DNA of 64,000 nucleotides from Ziziphus jujuba (lineage: Eukaryota; Streptophyta; Magnoliopsida; Rosales; Rhamnaceae): NCBI RefSeq assembly GCF_031755915.1, contig NC_083382.1, forward strand, positions 11,977,001-12,041,000, given 5' to 3'. Below the pieces are notes generated by a model. The model had not been told where the DNA came from. It saw nothing but the letters and a program-made list of their open reading frames with translations, and searched no databases. Made by a program: the position numbers and the translations under genes. How positions within the stretch are numbered: position 1 is the stretch's first letter; the number at the start of each line of letters is the position of its first letter. This document shows, in pieces, positions 35,577-45,253 of this stretch.

Positions 35577-36264
35577 GAATGTCGCTCTGATGAGTTTCCT
35601 ATAGAGCCAAATCATGAATCTCCATCATTGTTATTAACACAAGAAACTGAAGAAAATAATTTTGAAGAGCTGCTTGAAAGTTAAGAGCAACAACGAGAGA
35701 ATGCTAATGAATGGAGAACTACAATGGTGTAGTTCTTCAAATATGTGGGTGGATGCCCAAAATGCAAGAAATCAAAGTAATGAGCAATGAGTTTTTTTTT
35801 TTTTTTAAATAAAATTTTGCATACAATAAAAATAATAATAGAGATGATATAAGACTATTTGATATATTTATCTACTTTTATTTTAATTTATCTTGACAAT
35901 GTTTTTTTAAAAATATTTTAAGGATAATATTATTAAAGTTTAATATTCATGTATATGTTGCTTGCCTATTTGTTAATATTTGTTAATTTGTTCGATATCA
36001 TAAATGTTCAACAATGCTAATGGTATGATTAAAAAAAAAAAAAAGAAACTATGCTTATAGTATAGAATAAATGATATTATTCACCAAAATAGTAAAATAA
36101 ATTATATAAAAATATTTAAAATCATTAGAATTTCATCAAAATCTATTAAAGTCTATAATATAAGTCTCATAAACTCCATTAAATTCCATATAGAATTGTG
36201 ATAAAATCCATGTGGAGTTTGTTGAATTCTAAGTAAATCCATGAGTTTCATTAAACATTTTAAC
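35577..36264. other. Harbinger 3' region with degenerate transposase tail
   Basis: In-frame remnants of the transposase C-terminus run to about 35,730 (EEQQRENANEWRTTM-like, with stops). AT-rich subterminal sequence follows. No other gene. Confidence 0.6.
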
Positions 36265-36304
36265 TCTTTTAAAATCCATTAAATTCCTAATTGAATACAC
36301 CCCC
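36265..36304 (-). repeat. Harbinger right terminal inverted repeat
   Basis: Inverted partner of 31062-31101; followed by TTA. Confidence 0.9.
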
Positions 36305-36307
36305 TTA

Positions 36308-37430
36308 GTTTTTTACTTCTTCTTTATATCAAAACTAAATTCAGTATCATCTTTAATTATTTGTAACTCATACATCATTTTGGACATTTCTTCTTATTTT
36401 ATAACGAACAACTGCTTAAAATACTATAATTTGAAAGGTGAAGAAACATTGATTATAATGTAACTGTTATGTGGATCATTATTATTATCGATGATCATAT
36501 TTATTAAGCCTTGAATGAATATAAAAATAATTTTTTTGAGCTTTTATGAATGTATGTTAGTATTAACTTTTATATAAATCTATTATCTATTTATATGTTA
36601 ATTTTAAGGCTCTTTATGTACAAATTAATTTTTTACTTTCTATATGCACAAACTAATTTTTTATTTTGTATTTTTTTATTATTTATAAGTTATAAATATC
36701 TCTTCTTTTTTTTTTAAATAGATAGTTATAAATATGCAATGGTAAAATGAAAAATACATATATAATTATAATTAGTACAATTATTTATTATAAAAATATA
36801 AATTTTTTTATTATTATTATTTTTTTAAAAATTTTATGGAGCATCGAGGTAAGTTCCGTTGGGATTAAAAGTGACTTTGAATATAGTGATCCGATGGGAG
36901 GTGAAAAGTGGAAACTTTGGAGGAGAGAACCAGAAGTATGAAACCTCTCCCCTGCTACGTTACCTCTTGGTCAGAAAAAAGGAGGAAGGGCAGGTTTTGG
37001 AGGTGGAGGATTTGGCGACGGATTTTCCAGGTGCACTCAGGTCTATAACCCGGCGGTTTCTGGAGCATTGGTTTCATTGGTAGCTCTCCCATGGTTTATA
37101 GCTCTTAATTTCACTCTTCTACCAATCCATAAAACAGATTGGTCTTTTTCTTAAAATAATCTAATTTTATTTATTTAAGAAATTAAATTTCGTAAATCAA
37201 TAATTTCCAAAGGACTTTCAATCGAACACTTTTCCATGGACCTTGGAAAATTTCTGATCTGCTAGGTGAGTGTAAGAAGAAGAAAAGCAAACCATTCATT
37301 GAAGAAGATGAACATTTTTTAAAATATAAAAACGAATGTAAGAGAGTTTTTATGTAATTTTACTGGAGATCCAGTGTTAGTGTGTGAGATGTGCGAGTAG
37401 AAAATTAAGTAAAAAGAACCATCCATCCAG
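36308..37430. other. Spacer with an unassigned coding-like patch
   Basis: Mostly AT-rich. At 36,838-37,130 a GC-richer patch can be read as GIKSDFEYSDPMGGEKWKLW and, in another frame, glycine-rich then hydrophobic sequence (VSGALVSLVALPWFIAL). It may be an exon relic of a captured or flanking gene. I do not recognise the family. Confidence 0.35.
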
Positions 37431-38330
37431 TAGGATGAGATGGGCTTTCTTGATTATTTGGGCTTCAGAATTGAAATTAGGATCAACTTTTGGATTTCAA
37501 AACAAAAACATCAAACTACGGCCCATATTATGCTGTTGAAGGTTGGCCTTGATGCCTTTGGTGTGTTTTAGAGGTGTTTTGAATTCTTACTTTTTTTTTT
37601 TAATTTTTTTTATTTTTATTTGTGGTTGAAAAACTTGGTCGTTCAGATATCATTTTGAAGGTTTTCCAACTTTTCATGTAAAGAAAAAAGACTAACTTAG
37701 TTCAGAATTTTATTCAGCAAAAGAACTTAGGCAGTTATGCTAATTATATTATATTGTTATCCTCAATAGTGTGCTTAATTGATATCTTGATTATCTTAGT
37801 GGATAAATATATTTTACACAGACACTAGAAACCAAATCAAGGGACATGATCATGCAACATTTCGTTAATAACTTTCAGAATACAAGATTTGATTCATTAG
37901 AGGGGAAAAAAATAAAAAAAAATAAAAAAGGTAAAAATTCATGCACATCTCGGGGCCAAATTTATTTTGTTATGATATTTTGGTTGAAAGTTACGAATAT
38001 TTTATTAACACAGAGAATTTACATGGAATGGTTGATGCTTTACATATATATAAATATATCCATCTAGTGCTTAGTGGAGGTGCTTTGTCTTCCACCAAAT
38101 ACGACTCTACCTTTGGACTTTTCCAACAAGTATTGGCCAAGGCATTAATCTATCTTTTCCCTATAGTATTTTCTGAATGACAAACGATGTAGACTATAGT
38201 ATGAAAATTACCAAGCTTTTTCCGATCTTTTTCCTTTAATTATTTTATTTGATTATTAAATAATCAAGTCCACTTTAGTTAGATCAAATTTCATGTCGGA
38301 CAGTATTTGAAAAAATAAAAATAAAAATTC
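37431..38330. other. RLP spacer module without the VPS24 block
   Basis: 37,446-37,580 matches both flanks of the 44,855-53,058 block as one continuous sequence (CAACTTTTGGATTTCAAAAC then CTACGGCCCATATTATGCTG). 37,770-38,330 matches the spacers at 23,790-24,360 and 53,300-53,800. No gene. Confidence 0.7.
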
Positions 38331-39192
38331 ATGCCCTTTTGATCTTTTTTAGTGTTGTTCCGGCTATTTTTTCAAGAAAAAGATTCGCTAGGCAATTGGT
38401 TCGCCCGAGAACCACTCATTTCCATTTCTTTTCGAGTTAACTGCATGGAATCTTATCACATACGAGCTGATTCAATGGGATATTTTCTTTCTATTCCTTT
38501 CTTTTTTAATTTAAAGAAATTGCTTGAGCAGGTTTAAAATCTTACCTTTAGCAATGGCAGGAGTCTCTCTTTGTGCATTACCTTTAGGCACCGGACAGTA
38601 TTTCGGGAAAATATAAAAAAATAATAATAATAATAATCTTTCACATCAAACAATTCAGTTGACAATGATATTCCACCTTTTTTATTTTTTATTTTTTTAA
38701 GTGATATTGAGGGTAAGAAAGTACATTTATCGTATAATGTAAGGGGGTTTGTATTTTTCTATTTGGATTGGCCTGTAGGAATTCCTATGTTGGTCAGCAA
38801 AATGTTTATCTGGACTGTATTCAACCCTAAAGATTTCAACCTTTTGCCTACAAATTAAATTAGAAAAAAAAAAAAAATGCGACTGTCAGGTGAGATATAT
38901 ATGCATCGACCAAAATGTCGTCTCTGAAAATTATCTATAATATTTAATTTTCAAATAAGAATATACTGTTGTTCATTTATAAATTTGGTTATTCACATAT
39001 ATCAAATTAATCACCTAGTAAATTAAAACCTACATTCTTATTGAGAATAAAACCTAAGGTGGTGCCATTAAAATTGAGAATAAAAAAGCTTGGGTTTTAC
39101 AATCATGGGGGAGTTTGGGTTAGTAAACGGAGTTGATAAGACTTCAAAAGAGACAGAATAATGGACATGCTGGGAGGCATATGCTTCTGATC

Positions 39193-39240
<48 letters not shown>

Positions 39241-39687
39241 TTGGGGCTTAATGCATAACCTATTTACAGAAAAGGGGAAAAAAAAAGAATATGATAAAAA
39301 TTATGAAATAAAGGAATCTTAATTTAGAAATATATTCCATTCAAAATTTGGAAACCAATCGCATAGAGATCCAAACTCTTGAAAAGAATAAAAAGTTAAA
39401 AATAATAAAAAAAAACTTTTCCTTTTATCATTTATAATAATTTGCCCGTTTCAATCGAGTGTCTCAAACCCAAATACAATAATTTACAATAAAAATATTT
39501 CCAATAATTTTGTTTATTGCTACATTTTTTTTTTTGGTCATATTAGAGAAATAGAACATTTTCAATGGGTATGTTTAAACACTTTGTCAAGTTAATATTG
39601 CAAAAATTAATATGATTCTTTACTTTTGAAGAGTTTGTCAAATATTGCAAAGTTTCCTTAAAAGTATAATTTTCTTCAAAATTTTAA
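38331..39687. other. Spacer; unassigned 200-bp patch and ATT microsatellite
   Basis: 38,345-38,600 is a compositionally different patch, readable as DSLGNWFAREPLISISF and VNCMESYHIRADSMGYF, possibly organelle-derived or a gene fragment, not recognised. A (TTA)n tract of about 45 bp lies at 39,198-39,242. The rest is AT-rich with nothing recognisable. Confidence 0.4.
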
Positions 39688-41555
39688 CAAGGTTTAAAAT
39701 ATTTAATATTTTCTCGATATTTTCATTTTTTGAAGGGGTCAAAATAAAATTTAAATTCGATATAAAAATAGATAAAATTTCCATAATATCCATTGAAATT
39801 TCTAAAATTTTGGCAAAATTTCCATGGAAGTTTCCATAAAATATCTATATAAAATCCTTAACGATTTGGTTAAAAAATCTATAATTTTTATGGAGATATT
39901 CGAAATTTCCACAGAAATTTCGAAAATATCCGATATTTTTCTTACTTTTTTTTAAAAAAATTCATAAATATTATTGATATTTAGTAAAACTTTTTATCAA
40001 ATTAACTTCATTGATAATTTTTTTTTACCCTTTAATTGCTTTTTAAACATTTAGTGATATAAGCAAAAGATAATGAATTGAATTGAATAACATTAATAAG
40101 TTCTATTTATTTATTGAATATTGATAAAACAAAAATACAAAAATTGTGGATTATATTTTTGAACCTTCGAAATCTTAATATTTGAAACTATAATGGAAGA
40201 TGACGATGAAAAGGGCAATCAAATGTACCAATGGATGAATATGAAGGGAATCCTGATCCAAAGATTACTCAACAAGCTGAAAAAAAAAGAATAAAAATTT
40301 TCAAAAAATTATTGCTGAAGAAGTAAATTCTAGTAGTGGTGATTTATTTTAAAGGCTTATGAGAGAACCAACTAGAACTACTAGTGCTTCAGCTCCATCA
40401 GATGGTACACATTCACAATTTGAGAATCAGGGAATCCTGATCCAAAGATTACTCAACAAGCTGAAAAAAAAAGAATAAAAATTTTCAAAAAATTATTGCT
40501 GAAGAAGTAAATTCTAGTAGTGGTAATTAATTTTAAAAGCTTATGAGAGAGCCAACTAAAATTATTAGTACTTCAGCTCCATCAGATGGTACACATTCAC
40601 AATTTGAGACTCTTAGTAGTCACTCTAACTCCAATAGTGATGAAGATTACTTCAATAAATTATCTGAATTAGAAGTTAGAAGAGGTAGTGGCTAAAGGAA
40701 ATCACCAAGTCAATAAGTTAAATTAAGCCCATTTACTGATAAATAATATTACACACATGCAATACAAGATGAAGATCATGGGAGTAGAGATGCATATCAA
40801 AGATTCGATGCTGTTGGAAAAAACTATATACGTAAAAAAAAATCTATATTGGATATGTCACAACAAGAAAAAGATTCAATTTTTATGACTTTTGGATCTA
40901 TGAGGGTTGGAAGTCATTTTCATAATCCTTATTCAATAGACATGTATGGAATGTCATCAAGTAGCAACTCATAGTTACCATCTCAAACTCAATCATTAGA
41001 AAGTAGTAATTATGCACATAATCAACTAATATGCAAGATCCATATAGTTGGTATATTAATAATTATATGCAAAATTATCAGGGAGATACATTTTTTCATA
41101 ACTATTTCTTATGTTTTACATCTCAAAATCAAAATGAGGAATAAACCGATGATTTTCAACCACCCAGAAATTCTATGTGGTATTAAGATGTTATTTATGA
41201 ACTACAATATAATTGTAATAATCATTTTATATATTTTAGTTAATAAATAATTTTATCATATATGTATTTTTTTGATATATTTTTATTAATAATAATTTAT
41301 CTATGATCATTAATGCTTATTATAAATCAATTCACTAAGAAGAATATAACATCCATTCAATATTTTAGCAAGTTTTATAATCAATTTGATAATCAAGCTA
41401 ATTCTAAATTTTTAATAAAAAATTCCACTTTTTAAAACAAATTTCTATCATTTTTTATAACTTTTTTTCGATATTCGATATTTTCCGATATTTTTATAGA
41501 AATTTCCATATTTAAACTTTTGATATTTCTATCGATATCGATTTTTTAAACCTTG
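39688..41555 (+). mobile_element. Degraded TIR element, hAT-like
   Basis: CAAGGTTTAAA at 39688 and its inverted partner TTTAAACCTTG ending at 41555 enclose about 1.9 kb with mirrored CGATAT- and TTTCCAT-rich subterminal sequence. Inside (40,195-41,190) are fragments of a serine-rich tail of a BED/hAT-type protein (SAPSDGTHSQFE, DQEKDSIFMTFGS-like, and a terminal DFQPPRNSMWY-like end) with many stops. No matching 8-bp target duplication is visible. Assignment to hAT rests on the terminal C-tail style and is tentative. Confidence 0.45.
40246..40613. repeat. Tandem duplication of 184 bp
   Basis: Two adjacent copies (40246-40429, 40430-40613) beginning GGGAATCCTGATCCAAAG and ending near CACAATTTGAGA differ by a few bases. 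The duplication lies in the degraded hAT-like coding remnant. Confidence 0.88.
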
Positions 41556-42159
41556 GTTGTAAATAGTCTTATGTATATCACTCCAATGGATCTATCTAAA
41601 CACACTTGATGTGGCAACAAATATATATATTATTAAGATCACTATCTATTTTTGGAGGATTTGTCAAACATCGTAAGTTTCTTTAAAAAAATATAATTTT
41701 TCTAAAAAATGTTTTTTTAAAAAGAAAAAACTTAATATTATATTTGTAATTAATTAACAACCATAAGTAATTTTTTATACATTATCATTGGAGAACATTT
41801 TAAAATTAATTGTATAGTTATACCACCTAGGCTACATGATATCAATTTCTATACCATATTAATAACAATCGATATTCACTATTGAAAATGCTCTAAATAT
41901 TTTTATTTGGCATCCATATTTACATTTCTATTTTCACTTTTCTTTGTAAGATTGAGAAAGTATTTTATATCACATGTATAAATTGTAAGGTGTTGCCCAT
42001 TCCAATTACATATTATATATTATTATAAGATAAAGAATCTTTAATACCAAGCCGTAAATTTTTCCATTTTTTTCCCCCCCTTTATCTTGCATAACATTTT
42101 ATTTTATTTTATTTTTTGTTCTTTGCTGCATATTATTTAAAGAACTTAGAAATCACTGT
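41556..42159. other. AT-rich spacer
   Basis: No gene, RNA or clear repeat recognised. Confidence 0.5.
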
Positions 42160-42690
42160 GACAGCCACCACTCAAGATCCAAGGATCAAGTCAAAGATCA
42201 AAATAAAGCAGCAACGATAATGAAAAACCAGAGCTAGCATATAAACTGAAAAAACATACCAGAAACTCATATAAATATATAGACAAATTAAAGAACACAA
42301 ATATTTAACGTGATTCGGTTATTAGCAACCTATATCCATGGGTCCGCAAAGGAGAGAGTTTTGAATTAATTGATAAAGAGAAGAATACAAGTATATCACA
42401 CCCCCACTGTCCTTCACAGCAAGAACAGAAAAGTTTCGGTCTATTTCGAAAACCTTCAAACAATGCTCTGTTTTTGTTCAACCGGAAGAGCACCACTCCC
42501 ACCGTTCACATATATGGATCCCAGTTTATATTTTCTATATAAAGCAATCTCACGTGAGAAACAAGAGAAGGCACATAATGCTTACACATCTCTGATTGAA
42601 TTAAATGCCACATCAGCTCATACTTGTCAAAGTAAGCGTCCCAAAGGCTATGTAAGTGTGGGACGTCCCGCTGCTATATGTATGTATTGG
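42160..42690 (-). mobile_element. Possible solo LTR
   Basis: The block reads TTAACGTGATTCGGTTATTA and CCTATATCCATGGGTCCGC, resembling the antisense of plant copia LTRs, and no internal domains are present. It lies exactly where the RLP upstream homology, which resumes at about 42,695, is interrupted. Ends and target duplication were not resolved. Confidence 0.4.
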
Positions 42691-42694
42691 CATA

Positions 42695-43046
42695 AAATTT
42701 TCTGTTCAATTGGCGGCCAACACGTTGTTAGTTCTGTTTCCATCTGAATCTGCATTACAAATTGTACAGCTCGAAATAAGAAAAATGTTCCAAAAAAAAG
42801 ATGATTTATTATTAGCAAATGAAGCCGTACATGCCTCTCTTTCATTTTTGTTTTGTTTTCTTTATTCGTTTTTTTTGTTTTTTGTTTAGTATTTCACAGT
42901 CCAACATTATCTGCTAGTCAAACACTTCTGTTTCTCCATGGCTTAGCCATCTTTCCCAACTTCCATTGTTGTCTATAAAAATGATCCCTTTCCCTCCTTA
43001 GTCCCACCATCAATATCAAACACTAATTTCCTCAAAAAGACAAAAC
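42695..43046 (+). promoter_or_regulatory. RLP copy 5 upstream region with TATA box
   Basis: Shared RLP upstream sequence with TATAAAA at 42974-42980, 67 bp before the ATG. Confidence 0.65.
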
Positions 43047-43719
43047 ATGGCATACCTGCCACTGCTTCATCATCTTCTTATCATCATCACATGCTTTGCT
43101 TATTTTGTGCAGCCACTTTGCCATAATGATGACAGCATTGCCTTGTTGGAGTTCAAGAACAGCTTTATTATAGACAAGTTTGCTTCTAGAAATCCTTTTG
43201 TATATCCCAGAGTTTAATCCTGCAGACTAGAAGAGAATAGAGATTGCTGCTCATGGGATGGTGTAGAGGGCAATACTGACACCGGTCGTGTCTTTGAGCT
43301 AGACCTTAGCAGCAGTTTCCTTCATGGTTCTATCAACTCCACCAGCACCTTCTTCAACCTTTCTCAACTTCAAAGGCTTAACCTTGCTTATAATGATTTC
43401 GACTTCTCTCAAATCCCTTCTGCAATGGGTCATCTTTCAAGGTTGACATATCTCAACCTTTCTCATTCATCTTTTTATGGTCAAGTTCCATTTGAGATCT
43501 CACGACTCTCAAATCTGTCTTTCCTCGCTCTGTCTTACAATGATTTGGTATTGAAGAGTCCAAATTTGAGTAGCTTGGTTAGAAATATAAGGAACCTGAA
43601 GCAACTTCATCTTAGTTACGTTGACATATCCTCCACAGTGCCGAGCTTTTTGGCAAAGTTTTCATCATTAACATCCTTACTTCTAAGGGATTGCGAATTG
43701 CAAGGCAAGTTTCCCAATG
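43047..43719 (+). pseudogene. RLP copy 5, 5' fragment
   Basis: ATG 43047 opens a signal peptide (AYLPLLHHLLIIITCFAYF), CHNDDSIALLEFKNSF, then YPRV followed by an in-frame TAA at the position where other copies read SSW. The frame continues through DCCSWDGVE and about six LRRs up to CELQGKFPN. Homology to the other RLPs stops at about 43,719. The LRRNT cysteine after GVE is changed to G. A truncated relic that lacks island, membrane span and tail. Confidence 0.88.
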
Positions 43720-44854
43720 TTAGCAGATTAGAGATTTCGAGAATAACTCGAAACAGTTTCACAATATTGAAGAACAATCTTACGCCGTTGAAAGCCAATT
43801 TTGCAACTACCCATATTCTAATGAATTTTCATAAAACAAAATCCTAATTACAAACAATATTTCAACATTGAGGGTTTACCGTTGGTTTTCTAGATTTCCT
43901 GGTGGCGTCTGTTCGTGAGGTGTTTGCGGTGTCCAGTTATGATCTTCTATAGTGGTAGTGGTGGCGTTGGTTTTAGCGATCGATGTTGCATTGCGTTTGG
44001 TGTCCGTTGGTGTGGTTATTCGGGTGTGAGATTCTAGGTTTTTTCACACCAGTGTCAATGGGTTTTCAGAGGTGCTTCCTCGCATTCCTTTTTGGCGTTT
44101 TGGCAAGCCATCTTTCTGCTTGCTGGTTCATTTTTGCTAGTTAGTGAGTTGTGCTGGAGTTTGTTCGACAGTGGATCCTCAATTTTCTTCGCCACCGCCG
44201 TCTTATTGGCTTCATTTTCTTTTCGACAGCCTTCTTTTGGAATGGTCTTAAGTTTCATTTTGTACATTGAAACAGTAAAGTGAAGAGAGTAAGTGTGAGT
44301 TTTGTTTGAAAAGAGTTATTTTAGAGTGAAATTTTTGTAATTTCATCAAACTTTGGTTTCTTTTTGAGTTTTGCTGCGTTTAAAGAATGTAAAACAACTT
44401 GTGAGATTGTATAGAGAGAGAAAGGGAAGATGAAATACTTTTCAAACCCCAAGAGTTTAAAAGAAAATTGAACATGCATTGGACAGCCGAGGATGACATA
44501 AGTAAAAAATTTACAATTGTGACGACATATGCCTTTTTGTGGCCCATGAAAGAGGCACAAATCCTACTTCCCCATATTGAATATGGATGGATTATTTATT
44601 GGGCAAATTGTGATTTCAAGAAGTGTAAGCTGTTTGCCATGAGTTTTTAGAAAAACAAAAATTCAAGAAGAAGAAAGGGATGAATGAGGCTTAGGAAATG
44701 ATGTCAACCAATCACGTAACAAACAATCCAGTTTGTGTTTTATAGTTTTTCTAAGATTATTTTATTTTATTGTTTCGGTAGATCGAGTGGGTTAAGATGG
44801 GCGTTGGGCTTTAAAATTCAAATTTGGAGCAACTTTTGGATTTTCAAAACAAAA
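43720..44854. other. Unassigned sequence after RLP copy 5
   Basis: 43,880-44,260 is GC-richer than its surroundings and weakly coding-like in several frames (for example a hydrophobic frame from 44,092), but no family is recognised. 44,800-44,854 matches the spacer at 37,446-37,510 and forms the left flank of the MULE-bounded block. Confidence 0.4.
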
Positions 44855-44991
44855 GGGTTTTTTCGATAAATAGCCACCTTACAATTCCATTTTAGAAAAA
44901 TAGCAAATTTTTTTGTTTTTTTAAAAACTAACCAATATTTTACCTGTTTGGACTAAAGTACCCTTAAGGTGGCTATTTATGGGAAAAACCC
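44855..44991. repeat. 137-bp MITE-like unit at left end of the block
   Basis: GGGTTTTTTCGATAAATAGCCA begins it, and its inverted partner GGCTATTTATGGGAAAAACCC ends it at 44991. Both arms are of the same family as the MULE end at 53,058. Either a MITE derived from the MULE sits here, or the left MULE end has a duplicated, inverted tip. Confidence 0.7.
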
Positions 44992-45253
44992 AAGGAAAAA
45001 CTCTGTGTCCTTGTTCTTGCTTTAAAACGAAAGCCTCCAATGGAAAGCTATAAGAAAAAGTTGACTACTTTTTGACAAATTTATCAAATTTCTTAGGAGT
45101 GAACCTTTTTTTTTTTTTTTTTGGGTTAAATCTTTTATCCCTTGTAGGGGAAGAGAGCAAAGGCTTGGATCGCTCACGATCTGAGAGCAATCCTTTTTTG
45201 GCCCTTGTCTCTCCCTAACAGGGAATAAATTTGAAAAAGATACGGAGAAGGTG
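44992..45253 (+). promoter_or_regulatory. Putative VPS24 upstream region and 5' leader
   Basis: Only about 260 bp separate the MITE-like unit from the VPS24 start. No clear TATA box. The leader includes a C/T-containing stretch and ends in a codon run that continues in frame into VPS24 (ACG GAG AAG GTG before the ATG). Confidence 0.4.

Larger units (their letters stand above)
31062..36304 (+). mobile_element. PIF/Harbinger DNA transposon, nearly complete
   Basis: A 5,243-bp element bounded by inverted ends (about 38-40 bp) and the 3-bp duplication TTA (31059-31061 and 36305-36307), as expected for PIF/Harbinger. The left end reads GGGGACTGTATTCGATTAGG; the right end, on the other strand, GGGGTGTATTCAATTAGG. 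It carries the standard pair of genes, a Myb/SANT-like protein and a DDE transposase, both on the + strand. Each has one obvious nonsense change, so the element decayed only slightly after insertion. Confidence 0.93.
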
